Shown piece after piece: positions 23,660 through 36,788 of a stretch of 64,000 nt of DNA. A program made the position numbers and the translations under genes. The stretch comes from Wuchereria bancrofti. Lineage: Eukaryota > Nematoda > Chromadorea > Rhabditida > Onchocercidae. Below the pieces are notes generated by a model. The model worked only from the letters and a program-made list of their open reading frames with translations. It did no database searches and had not been told where the DNA came from. Location: positions 8,038,866 to 8,102,865 of the forward strand of contig SSBO01000012.1 in assembly GCA_005281725.1 (NCBI GenBank), in the 5' to 3' direction. Position 1 is the first letter of the stretch. The number at the start of each line of letters is the position of its first letter.

Positions 23660-26600
23660 CTAAAACTCATCAAAAGAACCAAGATACTCACAGACATCAT
23701 CAAAACAGGTAGTAACAATTTCATCAGTAGTTATCAATCTAGCAATAACCATACGCCTTTTCTTATCTCTTGCTTCCAGCACTGCGATATTCCCACGAAA
23801 CGGACCATTCACAATCATCAGATTTGTGCCTCTTGCCTTTGGTATGACTGTTTCCAGCCAATGTTCATTAATTTCTAAAAACGCACTGACATTAAGATTT
23901 GCTAACAATAAAAAAATATAGAATGAAATCGAAAGACCTGTAGTTAAGAGCACCTGTAAAATAATAACTTACGGAAATATTTATTTCCAGAAGAATCCTC
24001 CACAGTGCAGTTCTCACGGTCGGCTGCATCCAGAATTCGGACCTTTTCATTATAGAGCTTTCCACTCTGAAATTATACGAATTTTCAAATTCTCAATACC
24101 TTCACGAAAGCACTATCAAAATGTATTAAAAGTATACAGGTGCTTGTGGGTTTTATGCTTGTGTGGACTGGATTTTAGTAAATTACTAATTCAAACGGTA
24201 ACTCAATCAGCCATGAAATAAGAAAAAGCAGTTGTTTCAGAAACACTTCAAAAAACTTCCAACCAAAAAACATGATAACCTTGAATCTCTTATCGATAAA
24301 TCGCACTTTGAGTTCTGGTCGTGCCCACATATCTTTTATATTTGGTTTGATAACAATTTCTGGTTTCTGCTTCTTGTAATTCCTTTCCTGCGATATTTTC
24401 ACTTCATTATCCATCATTCCGATTTTACCATTTGAATGCTTGCCATTGTCATGAGAAGCTTTAAAACATATATCATAAATGTTTTGAAAATTTCACAAAT
24501 AAAGGACATAAAACAAACAGCATGAAGAAGTCTACATTACCTGGCACCATTTCCCCTTAAATTGGTATGTAATGAACAAACTAGGGGATAGATATATCAC
24601 TATGTGCAATAAACAAAATATTGAAACTGTGAAGTTCCCCAAATTTGCTTTATTAGGATGCCGATTATCAACTTATCACTACTACCAACATCGATTTTAA
24701 AAACTATTATCCCTATATCGACTTCAGACTATATACAATCACCAAACCCTTCGATGCTAGTTGATGCAACAATCTTGAAGCAATGCTAAGCATTATAGGG
24801 GTGTTATAAAGTTGACCAAACACATACTCATGTGCAATGCAGTCTGCAGACTTTCCCAATGAATAAACCGACTTTCCTGGTAAATAATGTCTGACTTTTC
24901 TAGCTGAATAGACAACATAATAATGAGAAGCACTATCCATCAGGTTCACGAAAAAATGAAGAATATAAAATAAAAAGTTTAAAAATCTCCGACTAACTTC
25001 TAACTACCTTTAAGTTTAAATCGAAATAATTACTATTCTTGCCTTTTTGTTCATACTCTTCATCAGTGACCAAAATAACAGCATAGTGACTAACACGAAC
25101 GTTTTTGCCACACAGAGCAAGCCGAACAATAACGCTTGCGTTATCTTCATCGAAACTCTCAATTTTTCCATATAAATCCCTTTAAGAAATTTCACAAGTT
25201 ATTTAAAAAAGAGAAAAAAATAAAAATATTACAAAATAAAATTACATTACATGCAAGGCAAATATAAATTTGATGTAGATGTAATCAGTTTTTTTCTATA
25301 AAGTGCTATCATTACCTATATATTCCTCCAGTAATTTTCACAAGTGATGCTTTCTTCAAGCAGTCCAATTTTCCTGCATCTGAATTCGAACTATTAGTGG
25401 ATTTTGACATGATAGCGGCACCTAATCCAAGTCCTTTCGGCCTTCTGGTTGAAATTCGTAAAGGCACTACCCTGAAAATTAAAAAACATTAATTGCGATA
25501 ACTCAAACAAGAAAGCATGCTAACGATGAGAGGTATTACTAGTTAGTAAAATTCCAGCACAACTTTATTCTTTGGAATCATATTACCAATAACTAAAAAG
25601 ATCACTTACCATCTTTAAAAATCACTGACTTAATAGAACGAACTCTCGAAATATAAGAAACTTTCTTAAGACAAACTTATGTAAAACTGAGCACAGTCCA
25701 CATTCTAGTTCATGAATTTAAAGTTACAAACTTCTTGTTTGTTTTACCAATTCCTTCACCTTCTCGCCAACCGCAGCCTCTCAGTACTGCAAGACCAAAT
25801 ACTTCTATTGGTACTGAATCATAATCAGCACCCAGATCACTAACTTCACCATCAACTTTAGCTCCGTTCTGCAAAACCAGTCATAGAGAAAACATAAGGA
25901 AGATTATTTAAGAAAGGAAAGCTGTATAAAATATAATTAAAACAACTGAAGATTATACGGAGATATGAATAAGTTAAAAGCTAATTACCTCCTGAGTTAA
26001 TGACGAAGCAGACTCGATAAGTAGTTCCAGCTTCGCTAGCTCTTCTTTATTTAGTTTACCCTCACTCTTCATCTGTAACAGGCGCTCAACTCTCCAATCT
26101 TTCTGCATAGCCATTGGTATAACTAAGCTACCTTCTGACTTATGCGTTCCTCCTGATCTGAAAATAAGGGCTTTGTAAAGAAAAATAAACATCTTATGAT
26201 TTTTATCCCAGAAATCCTAAAAGTGAATGGTACCATTCCAGCACTTTCAACTTACTCCTTAACTGACTCAAATGATAACCCGAATCCAATATACTTATGC
26301 AATTTAAATCAGTTATGAAAGATGAACTGGTCAGGGAATGGTATTCACCTGTAATCCTTAAAATGTAACAATGCTACAAAAACAAAACATATCTCGAATC
26401 TTTCAACTTACTCTTTAATTGATTTAAATGATAACCCGAATCGACGCAATTTAAACAAGAAAGATGAACTGATTAGGAAAACGGTATTCAACATATTAAT
26501 ATACTGAAATGAAAATTAACATACTCAATCATTTGTCCATTTTTTACAAATGTAAGCCGCTGACGTTTACTTTCATTCATTCTATCTTCTGCATCATCGT

Positions 26601-26766
26601 CATTTCCAAAATTTTCAGTTCGCAGAACATTATTGTTCGATACCGATGCCACATTCCTTTTAAGAGTGGATATCGTGAATTTCACGTCAGGTGATTTTTT
26701 ATATGATATATCTTTAGAAACGTCCGAAATATCAGATGAACAGGAATATTCAGATGTAAATGCCAT
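23660..26766 (-). CDS. GPKOW: GPKOW-type G-patch and KOW-domain splicing protein
   Basis: Nine exons (5' to 3': 26766-26521, 26293-26256, 26157-25989, 25868-25732, 25471-25316, 25179-25008, 24438-24280, 24066-23973, 23874-23660) give about 461 residues; human GPKOW has 476. GPKOW/Spp2/MOS2 proteins are spliceosome components that bind the DHX16/Prp2 helicase. Diagnostic matches: the short FGLSFESVKE box; SLVIPMAMQKDW; a G-patch (VFGLAVLRGCGWREGEGIGK, then RPKGLGLGAA); a first KOW region (LVKITGGIYRDLYGKIESFD, VRLALCGKNVRVSHY); WARPELKVRFIDKRFK; and the second KOW segment (HWLETVIPKARGTNLMIVNG to DDVCEYLG). The acceptor of the 24438 exon is chosen for phase; a stronger-looking AG at 24459-24460 breaks the frame. 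It converges with the secreted gene, whose stop is 545 bases away. Confidence 0.88.
26407..26492 (-). pseudogene. Degenerate tandem copy of GPKOW exon 2 inside intron 1
   Basis: This block aligns with 26250-26345 (real exon 2 plus flanks) across about 90 bases. Both contain, on the minus strand, GATTCGGGTTATCATTT followed by a GAGTAAGTTGAAAG donor. The upstream copy has lost about ten bases around the acceptor (the CATAAGTATATTG segment), so its exon can no longer join exon 1 in frame. It appears to be a decayed duplicate exon. Confidence 0.6.
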
Positions 26767-28519
26767 TTATACAGTAAGCACTAAAAATAACAATTACCAA
26801 TTTACACTTGATAATAACAATGATAATTTCGAGATTAAACAAAATGAAAATCAGAGAAAGAAAACGCTTGCAAAACTATTTGTGGAGCAATTTGGGAAGT
26901 TATGAAGGCACGTTTTCAAATAACATAATATGTGAACTCCCAATCCATCCCAAGTGTAAGAAGTGTCACGACCACGGATGAATTGCCTCCCAAATCGAGA
27001 ACATGTTCATTTCTATAGATTATTACTAGAAATTAGACGACAGCGAGACTTAAAACACATCTAATCTCAAAATCACATCTAATCTCAAATTCAGAGAAAC
27101 TCACTGCCTCTTCCGGGACAACCCGAAAATCTGACCGTTCCTATTTAACCCACAGAATTCAAAAGGAAACTCGCATATTGGTTTGTCCTAGAAATTGGTT
27201 CGTTGTATCGTCTCACTGACGTTACAGTAATCTGATGAAGAAGCGATGTGAAAATATCTGTGTATCATCACAATGAATACTTCTATGAGAGATTCATGTT
27301 GACTGAGATTGACTTATGTTTCATGCTTCTAGTTACATTTTAAACGGGGGGAAGTATTCAGGCATATTTCTTTGCTGCCCAGTCTTTGATCTAGCGAACT
27401 TCTTTATTGTATAGTCCTTTAAGTTGGTGGATTCCTTTGCTTCATAGTTTAGCCTATTGGGACAAGAAGAGACAGAGAGACAGAGGGAGAGAGAAAGAGC
27501 CAACAAATAGCGAACGAGAATCAATATCTCGATTCCATTACGTCATAGAGGTTATTGGTTCGGAAAGCTTTGAGAAATTTGGCAGCATAAGAGAGGAGAA
27601 GCTGATTAATTATGCTCTTTATATCTATCTCATTTTGTATTGCTAGAATTGCTGATTGCATAAGTAATAATAATCATAGCAGCTGTAGGCTTTTATGGTT
27701 CCATTGTTATTGATATGAAAGCAAAGACATTCACTCCAGCTATCAATTTTAGGCATAATATTGTTGTGATTCATTGATAAGTATGTTGATCTCAGCAGAT
27801 CATTCCGATAAAATTTGGTTTGTAATAGACCGATTGGTGTTTTACGGGTTACGAGTGATGGGTTTAATTTCCATCGTAATTTTTCGCTTTGATAGGCTTG
27901 GTAGTTTTGTGTCTCCTGACTGTCAAGTTTAATTTCAGGTTTGCACTTCTTTTATGTGATGCTCGTTTAAGTGGGGAAAGACATAATGTCGTAATAGTTG
28001 GTATTTAGTACATTTTTGAAATATTTTTGTTCACATAAATGGATGTTTAATGGTGATTGAAAATGTGGAAAGCCATGATGCTTTCTATCCAGCAACTTTC
28101 TTCGTTTGTATCTTCTTCCCTTCACTGTTCGCAAGTAGCGCAAAAGTACCTGCTTCCCTCATAACTCCGATGTCAGCTTCGAATTATTCATTTTAATTCC
28201 CACAGGTCAGCCTGCTACCGATCTGATCTTTATAGCCAAAACTCGACATTGCCTTTACGGTCTTTGCAAAACTTGGATGTTGCTCAGCGACATTCCTCAT
28301 TATCCCTATTCGCTCCAAATCAGATTTTTTTGTAGATATCAGAATGCTCTATCAAAATAAAACTGTGAATTTCATTAGAATAACAGTTTTTTGTCATGTA
28401 TCGTAGAAATTTGTTTGTCTTTGGAATATTTTACCTCTTAATAATTAAAATGATTTGAATAAGTTTTCAGAGATCTAAATTACTGATCCGTAAGCGGCAG
28501 GTTCCAGAACGGTCTGCAA
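26767..28519. other. Divergent intergenic region between GPKOW and eIF1A
   Basis: Holds the presumed promoters of both genes. A purine-rich GAGACAGAGAGACAGAGGGAGAGAG tract lies near 27467-27500. No supportable exon. A TTTTCAG acceptor at 28464-28470, about 50 bases before the eIF1A ATG, could be a spliced-leader trans-splice site. Confidence 0.4.
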
Positions 28520-29725
28520 ATGCCGAAGAATAAGGGAAAGGGTGGTAAAAATCGTCGGAGGGGTAAAAATGAGAATGATATAATGAAAAGAGAATTGATA
28601 TATAAAGAGCCTGGACAGGGTTTGTTTTCCTTAGTAATATGTAATATTCGCTTTATATTTGTGTTTTATTAAAGGATTAGAGATTAAGCTTGTTGTGGAG
28701 CTTTTAATTGTTGTATAAAATTTGTGCTGTATTGTCATAATTTACAGGTCGTTGAAATCTTTTACTAGGTAACTGTAAAAGGAATCACTGAAACTTCTTT
28801 TCATTTTAAACATTAATTATTTGGTATGAAGAATTCATTTTGTAGTTAATTTTATATATCAGCTTTAACCAGATACTGGAACCATTAATTTGAGAGCAGG
28901 TACTTCTGAAAGGACAGCATTGAAGTTATTCAGATCTGCTAATTTTAGGCTAATCTTAGACATCAATAAATTTTGTAGAATATGCACAAGTAATTAAAAT
29001 GTTGGGTAACGGTCGGCTGAATGCAAATTGCTTCGATGGTAAACCGCGTCTATGTCATATTAGAGGAAAATTACGTAAAAAAGTGTGGATTAACACTGGC
29101 GATATTATACTGATTGGTCTTAGAGATTATCAGGATGATAAGGTAATTTGTTTATAGATTTTCTAGTTAGTGTTACATGTTGTTCAATTCTGTTTTTGCG
29201 ATGAGATTGATAAATAAGTATCATAAATTTTGCATATCCTTTATTTTCATCCTTGATTCTTCATTTCCCCTCCCCCTTGTTAGTTTGGAACACATGAATT
29301 TTCATCAATATGTATACTTGTTATAGGCTGATGTTATTTTAAAATACAATCCCGATGAAGCCAGGAATTTAAAAGCATGTGGACAATTACCCGAAAATGC
29401 GAAATTGAACGAAGGCGGTGATGATCTTGATGAGGGTGGAGTTGAATTCGGTGCGTTTCTTCCTTACCTTGGTAAGATTGTTTAACAATCTTATTCGTAT
29501 TGTTTTTTCATTCCAGCTGATACGGGTGCACTGTCAGACGAAGATAATGAAGGTTCTGGTAATGAGGACCTTCCATCAATTGGATCTGATTCCGATGAAG
29601 ATGAAGACGATGATGAGGAAGAAAGCGAAGACAGTGATGATGATAGAATAACAGAAGAGAGATTGGCTAGAAGTTATGTTAAGCCAGGAGCAAGAGATCG
29701 TCCCCAAAAAAAGAATAAATGGTAA
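28520..29725 (+). CDS. EIF1A: Translation initiation factor eIF1A
   Basis: Four exons (28520-28619, 28979-29142, 29327-29450, 29517-29725) give 198 residues. eIF1A binds the 40S A site, promotes scanning and start-codon selection, and acts with eIF5B in subunit joining. The start [19 protein letters not shown] is the family N-terminal tail. The OB fold follows, with [47 protein letters not shown] and [17 protein letters not shown]. All junctions agree in phase. The C-terminus is much longer than the 144-residue human protein: an acidic Asp/Glu/Ser stretch, about residues 130-175, then a basic end ([17 protein letters not shown]). The usual acidic DDID-type terminus is replaced by this longer tail. 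Confidence 0.95.
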
Positions 29726-32487
29726 TGAAAACAGCGCATTATCAGCTGCGCATGTTTTGCTACGTTCTGGTTTTCTAGACCGTGTTTTTCCCACCATGCT
29801 GGCTTTCTACTCGAAGTTTATAATTTTATAACTCGGATTGTAGTTGCACCATCTTTGAATATTTCGTACTGCTGTGAATTCAACTTGTATCCATCTTCTA
29901 CTTTTATATATTTCTACTTTCATATCTTGAAATTTTGTTCATTCTTGGTATCTTGTAAGAGAAATGTGATAATTGTTTGATTTATTTTATTTATGAATCA
30001 CTATTAATTTATTTTCCTGATTCGATGAGTCTCTTTCTTCAATCTTGCGTTTTAGATGGAGACTTCAAGGTCCCAAGCTCTACGAGAGTATAAATTAGAT
30101 TTGGGCTATTTAACGACGAACTAAAAGATTTGCCTATTATTTCTAACTTTCTTACTGCACGTTTTATTCGCGTGGAAAAAAAAATCGCTAACACGCGGCG
30201 ATTGAGGTACTTCGTACTATTATTGTTTTCATGAGTTTTTAAGGACTTTTTGAATGTTGACTCACAGAGCAGTAACACCAGTTTTTTGACATTGTGTCTC
30301 TATGACTAATTTTTCAAGTTCTATTGATAAACTTTTTTTCGTACGTTTTGTGTGCAAAAAATTAGTGGTGTGGTAGAACAGGTAATCTATCGGGTAAGAC
30401 AGCCTAAAATCTGTAGGAACTGCTGTTAAACAGTAGAGGAATCAAAATAGTAGTAGTGAACTATTCCGTAACTTACTGTATAAGTTACTGGCACAGCTGT
30501 CAGTTTAATTCTAAGGTAGCCAAAAGTTCACTGAAAGCGAAGATCTGCTAAATTCTCAGAGTGAATGGTCACGCTTTTTTTTTAGTTTTTAAAGCATGTG
30601 TATGTTTTTATCCATATGATGCGATATTGAGCAAATAGGACTAGCCTATATTGTTACTTCTTAGTGAGAAAAAAAAGTTGCTCCATGTATTTTGCCTATG
30701 AAACTGTTTTCCATTGTCTCAAACACTGCAACATGAAATTTTCTACAAGTTTTTTAATCACTTTCATCATAGTCTAGTGCAATTCACTTTACAGTAATGA
30801 GAGGACTGCTGTTAGGTCTACTTTCACGTAGCTAATAGGAAGTGTTTAATGATGCTACCTATTATATATCTCCAATTGTTCGTTTATTATGAAATTCAAG
30901 AAAATTTCTGTTTAGCGATTTCATATAGTTTTGCCAAAAATTATTTGTTCCAACATCAATAATAATTAGACAATGGAATCGATGTAAGGATTCAAGCGAA
31001 CAGCTAGACTGGTAGAGGGAGCATTGCTAGAAGTTCTTGCATCATTTATATTCCCAATCACAAAACAGTTGTTGCTTTTAAAACTATTTAAAAAAAAAGA
31101 AAGAAAAACACTGGGGTAGGATACTGTGAGTGAAAAATTGACCTGGACTAAACCATGCATGAGTCTATTTCCTTCAGTATTTTTTCTCTTTTCATATTGA
31201 AATAAAAAGTCATAAATAGCTTAGTAATCCCTGCACAGTATGTTAAAGTAGTAGTAAGAAATTTCCGCATTGGAAAAAATAAAAATTTACAATTTTTCCA
31301 ACTTTGGCTTTTTTAACTGTTCGGAAAGTGGAAATGGAACAATGTCCATAGTGTCAGTTGTGTTTCCACAAATTCTCCCCTTCATAACAAATGGCTATTC
31401 CTTTGTTTTTCTTCCAAAAATCAATTCGCTAAAATAAAATGCTACTAGACAAATTTCATTGTTTCAGATGTTTCTAACTAATTGTTAGTTTTATCAACTA
31501 ATTGTTAATAAAACGTTATGCCAAGGATAACATACAGATGGATTTCATTTATTTTTGAATATCATTAATACTCACAGGTTTCTTCACTTGTTTTTGCATT
31601 TCTTTAAAATTCTCATCAGTATAATAATTGCAATTGTTTTGCTTACTTAATAATTAATTTTCGTTATTAAAATTTCATTTTTGAAATTATCTTACACAAA
31701 TTATTTGGTTTTTATTTTAAAATATCATATTTTTGCTAGGTCGCACATTTCGTGCCACTCAAATCCCTTGAAATACTTTGCATTTTCATGCAACCAAAAG
31801 ATTTTTAAACCATCTGTTTGTTGACTAATAATTTTTGTGATAAAATTTATAATTGTGGTAAAAATTATAAGGATTTCTTTGAAACGATTTAACTCATTAT
31901 GAGTCCCTCAGTCGTGCATCAGTATTGTTTAACTATTGTTATTTTGATACTGCAAGGAAATATTCAAGTTGAGTGTTGTAGGAAACAGTGACTCAGTAAT
32001 TCATAGAGTTGATAATCACTGTCTTTTATATATTGGACAACAAAGGTTGGTTTATGTTTTTGATCATTTCTAATTTCGAATATCTCATTATGTTCGCCAA
32101 ATATTTTTCCATAATAATCAAATTTTCCATTTTTTCATTATATAGCCTTTTTGAAAATTAAATATGTGCAAAAATATAAGACATACAAGATATTTGTTGG
32201 AATTCGGTAGGACAAGTAGAAGGGCAGAATTATTTCGCTTTAATCTGTAAGGTATGCCACAGTTTTAAACAAATTTATCCTTGCAGCTTTTCTTCTTACT
32301 GCTTTCTTTTGACATTTTCATTTACTTCTTTGTTTTCATTCTAGACTTCTTTCTTTAATTTTTTTTTTAAACTGAGATAAAGGAAAGTAACTTTTAGCAT
32401 CAAGCACAACCGTCATATAGATGTCTCTATAAAACGTCAACCAAAATATGACAAGAAAGTGTTGTGAAACAGTTTTGAAAGAACAAT
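29726..32487. other. Intergenic stretch downstream of eIF1A, no gene seen
   Basis: AT-rich with dense stops. Short ORFs at 30039-30278 and 30966-31160 (minus) have no splice-compatible neighbours and unremarkable translations. The eIF1A 3' UTR occupies the left end. Confidence 0.4.
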
Positions 32488-32854
32488 ATGAGAGGAAAGC
32501 CATGCATGTCATATTTTTTCGTCATCTTAATCTCCTTTACTGCCATATTCTTAGCACTACTATGGCTTTTTGCACTAAGTCATCAGCGACACGAGCGTGA
32601 ACATTTGTTTCGAAATAACAGTCAACAGTTGGAATAATCGATTTTCGTTTAGCCATGTAAGCATTTAAGCTTTTGTTTTGGCACTACTTTTTTGTTCTTT
32701 TTATTGTCAGAAATAGATCAAAATATGAACAAAGTTGGAAGAATCTGGAACAGAATTCGCTCTATCATCAATATCTTTTCGACGATCCATTTGGTCTAAC
32801 AATGGATTTCCAATCAAATTCATACTTATTTAATGAAAAAACTTTGCATAGCTA
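32488..32854 (+). CDS. Possible small single-pass membrane protein
   Basis: ATG at 32488 opens a frame with a strong hydrophobic segment (MSYFFVILISFTAIFLALLW) followed by a basic, His-rich turn (HQRHERE). Read as one exon it ends at 32637 (49 residues). A splice from 32611 (donor GTTTCG, weak) to 32711 (after TTGTCAG) is phase-compatible and appends an open stretch containing YEQSWKNLEQNSLYHQYLFD, ending at 32854, for about 88 residues. A TTTTAG acceptor near 32393-32398 could be a trans-splice site. No family recognised. Confidence 0.35.
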
Positions 32855-33514
32855 ATGTTTAAAGTGTCGGACAGAAAGTTACTAGCGATGCAAAATGGAT
32901 AAGTTTTCTGATTTATCATTTTGTCTTATCAACATACATTTTGTGATGTTAATCGACCAGCAAATTAATTCAGAGAAGATCGGCCATTCTCTGCTTACCG
33001 CTGTATTCCATCTCTTTATAACTGTGCATAGTATTTTGAAAGCATAATATTCTGAAATAATTTTTGTCATCTTTACTCACAGTTAACATTAATGTGGGTT
33101 ATATGTATTGTAATTGCTGATAGTAGAGTTGATGCAAAGTTTCGTTTCGCAATAATCTAAAATATTTCTGAATTTGAAATTAATAAATTTGAAAACATAT
33201 TCTCTGTCTTCAGCGTTTGATCTCATAACTTCTATTTTCGCATCACAATTTTGCGTTGTTATTAGCGATACTGTGAAAGTTGCGGGAATATTTATCAGAC
33301 TATTTGCGCTACTGAGAAATCTTGGTTATGATTAGTTTTTCCTAAATTTTTATGTGTAAAGTATATTATAACATATGAAGTGTTCTTCTTGAAGTTGCTC
33401 AGCTATGTTGTATGTTATTTTACAAGTTTATCACTTTCATTGATAATTTTATTTGTTGGGAAATGTTCTTTGAACAGTCGGTCTGTTGAATGAGCCAAAT
33501 TCAACTGTACAATA
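32855..33514. other. Intergenic, no gene seen
   Basis: AT-rich; one minus ORF of 62 codons (32882-33070) without support. Confidence 0.4.
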
Positions 33515-33799
33515 ATGGTTTATAAGGTAGTCTTTTCACTTCAAATGATCACTAATGGTGATCGATTCCGTCTTACTAACATCGACACTATTGCGCTGGA
33601 AGATCATCTCAAACAATGTCTGCTCATTCATAATGCTACATTCTCAGAGATTCCACATTAACCACCGAGTGAGTACTTCGAATATACAAATACAGTTGAT
33701 CACTCTAAAGATGCAATTCCGGTTCTTGCTGCACAGATCCAATATAAATTTGGAATTTGTGAAATGGAACAAATGACATTTTGTAGTAATCGCAGGTAG
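33515..33799 (+). pseudogene. Interrupted coding-like frame (one in-frame TAA)
   Basis: From ATG 33515 one frame reads 48 codons (containing DRFRLTNIDTIALEDHLKQC), meets TAA at 33659-33661, then continues in the same frame for 45 more protein-like codons (EYFEYTNTVDHSKDAIPVLA) to TAG at 33797-33799. Composition and codon pattern look coding on both sides of the stop. This suggests a gene fragment disabled by a single nonsense change, or an exon pair whose intron I have not placed (a GTGAGT lies at 33668). I do not recognise the family. Confidence 0.35.
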
Positions 33800-36788
33800 A
33801 GTTATTATTACCATTAACATGCTAGTATCAAACTTTTTTATTTAGCATTCATGGAGACTTTTCCTTTTAGAATATTTTTTGGATGGCAAAAAGGATTGGG
33901 ATAAAATGAAGGAGGCAGACAAGGGAAGTAAGATTGTCATCAGTTATAACAGTGAGACGAATTATAGCTGCCATTTCAAAATGATATCAAAAAAATTTCA
34001 AAAGAACATTTTTCAAAGACTTGAAATATGAATATCTTATCCATTTTTTCTTGACCACTGAAATTTTAATTTGTTAACATTTTCTTCACAAAATACATTT
34101 ATTTTGATAATACAATAAGCGCCAAATTTTCAAAAATAAACAATAAATAAAACAATTGTTTAATTCCGTTAGTCAATGAAAATTTTCAAATCACTGGATT
34201 TAAAGTGACTGAGAATTAAATTATAATATAGAGATAAAAGTAAATAAGGAATTGTGTTAAAACTTTCAATTGATTTTGTGATCTGAATTAGACTCACAAG
34301 AATAATAAGCGCTTGAAGATTGTTTGTAGGAAAACGTAGGCTACGAATGTTACAATTTACTAATTTATCTTTGTTGAAGCATTACTAACAGAAATAATGA
34401 AATTGTTATTCAAATTATCAATCCGTGATCAATAGCTGGCTGATTTATTATTCAGCACATAAATGAGTTGATTTTTAGTTGTTAATCACTCTTCTATAAA
34501 GTAAAAATTCATTCTAATCACAAAAACAGTTGGAGATGCTCATAGATCGCTGTCATCCACTATATAAAACACGTTTCAACAAGCGACACGGAAATAGAAA
34601 AAGAAGTGAATCTTTGATTTTGAAGGATAGTGATATTTGCTGATGAAATAGATAAGGGAGACAGTATCTAGAGAGAGTAGCATTAAGGTTACTCTGGGAA
34701 GATCATCCGATATAACAATTATAAAATGCATGAAAAAATTTTAAATGAATTGATGTGACAATTTTTGCTGCATAAGAAAGTTATTTAGTAAAGATAATAT
34801 CTAATACATGTTTATTGCCGTTTACATATATATGAATTCATCACTTTTGTCCTTCAAAATTTCTGTTGTTTCCCTTTCATTATCCAAGAAAAAAAGGAAA
34901 AACTGATTAAACAAATAATCAATCTTGCATTTATCACACTATCACTTAATTACTTGAATATTTTTTAAGAACTTAAACACAAATTAGCATATTAATAATC
35001 TTAGATGATATGATTAAGTAAATGAAATGTCCTGCTTCAAAGTCTACAGAAATATTATCAGCGTTATTGCATTTCTGCGGCCTTAATAAGTCTTAAATCA
35101 TTGTTATAATATAATTTCATGACTGAACTTTAAAATTTTCTTGATTTTTTAGCACTGTGCAGAATTTGGATGAGAAAAATAAAGAAATCAGCAATCTAGA
35201 AAAAAAATATTATCACCACATGCAATATATCAGACATTCATGTAGAAGTTTTTTGTATGATATGTTGTAAAACATAATTATTTTTTACTTTACCTATCAT
35301 CCAGTAACATTGTTGACAAAAAAAAAGTAATAGGATTTGAAGTATTAAATTTTATTTCACCAAAAAAATGTGGTATGGCTACTATTTAAGTGACCAGTGG
35401 TTCTTCCGTATAAGATTCAGTAATCAAAGTTTAAAAAAAGAAAGGGAAAAAATATCAGCATAAATAAAAAAAAACACGAATTGGTCAATAAAACGAGGTT
35501 CTCATTTCTCCTTTTGAATAAAAAGCAAGTTTTTCCCGCGGAAAAATTTTTTTCTCATTGCAACGGAATAATTTTTCTTAAGCTTCACTCTTTTTACAAA
35601 CTTCCTCTTCTGCAAAACTTTTCGTATGAGTGAAACAGTTTATAACTGTTTAATACAAATCAGTTGTGGCTAAAATTTAGTAAAAGTTGCAATTAGCACA
35701 CTTTTTCAGTGTTTCTGATATGCCGGACCAAATAAAGTTGTCCAAAATATCAAAAAGGTTTAATGATTGAAACAACTTGTAGCAATTACAGTTAAAAATT
35801 GTGATATCGTTTTAGCTAATATAAAATGATTCCACTATTGATGCTAATTAACAAATATCTTATATGCAATTTTGAAAAATGTTAAATTTTTTGATAATTT
35901 TCAAGATGATTAATATGCGATATAGGATGAACTGTGAACTGCTGAATAATACAAAAGTATTTTATTTATTTACTTATTTATTTATTTATTTATACTAATA
36001 ACAGATATTACAATGATTCGTAATCTATGCTTATATGTATTAGTATTAACAAAATATTATGGTAATGAAACTACTCAACTCCATTTAAAATAATAAAGCC
36101 ATTTGATGCTTTTATTTAGATGAAGAATTGATTTGGTAGGATTCTTTCGATCGATTTACTCCTAAATACTAATGCTGAATGAAGGACATCTGAAATAGTT
36201 ATACAATAAATTGAAAAATTAATAGACTACTAAATAAATCAATATGATATGCTGAAGTAAATCAAAAAAGGCATACCTGAGCAAGAAAACGAAGTTAAAA
36301 ATGGGGAGAGGCAGAGGAATACAGAAGGACATCAATGATTCGGGATGAATCAAGCCGAAGCATGAGCTCTGGAACCAGTTTCCAGTCACAGCTATTAGAT
36401 GCCACTGGTCACGCCTTGACCGATACCATCCGGATCTTTTTAAATGACATACGCCTTTCTTTTACACTATTTGCTCGTCACATTTTGTATCGCAATAACC
36501 GTTGTTAATTAGAACTTACTGTTATACTGTTGTTACACAAATACAATTTGCGTAGAAACGATAAGCTTTAATGTTTTCCTTATATCTGCTCTTATCAGTT
36601 TAAACATATAAAATCTCATTGTCAGTTAACGCTTTTTCAGATTTGTCATATTGTTTACGTGATATTTATAATACTATGAGAAGAAAAAGGTAATTATAAA
36701 GATTTTAAAATATAGAATTTTCAGACATTTCAAATTAATATATTTTGTGCTCCGTATGAGCTCTGCTATAAAGAACTATATAAAGAAG
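33800..36788. other. Intergenic stretch, no gene seen
   Basis: Very AT-rich, with poly(A) and poly(T) runs and a TTTA microsatellite at about 35960-35992. No exon chain found. A slightly GC-richer patch at 36300-36430 has no open frame of note. Confidence 0.45.
35959..35993. repeat. TTTA microsatellite
   Basis: About eight tandem TTTA units with one TTAC variant. Confidence 0.75.

Noticed and set aside
24713..24949. 78-codon minus ORF as an additional GPKOW exon
   Set aside because: It lies within an intron between exons that already match consecutive parts of the GPKOW protein; no splice sites bound it well.
26633..26905. 90-codon plus-strand ORF
   Set aside because: It is the antisense shadow of GPKOW exon 1 extended into its upstream region, and its translation is Asn/Asp low complexity.
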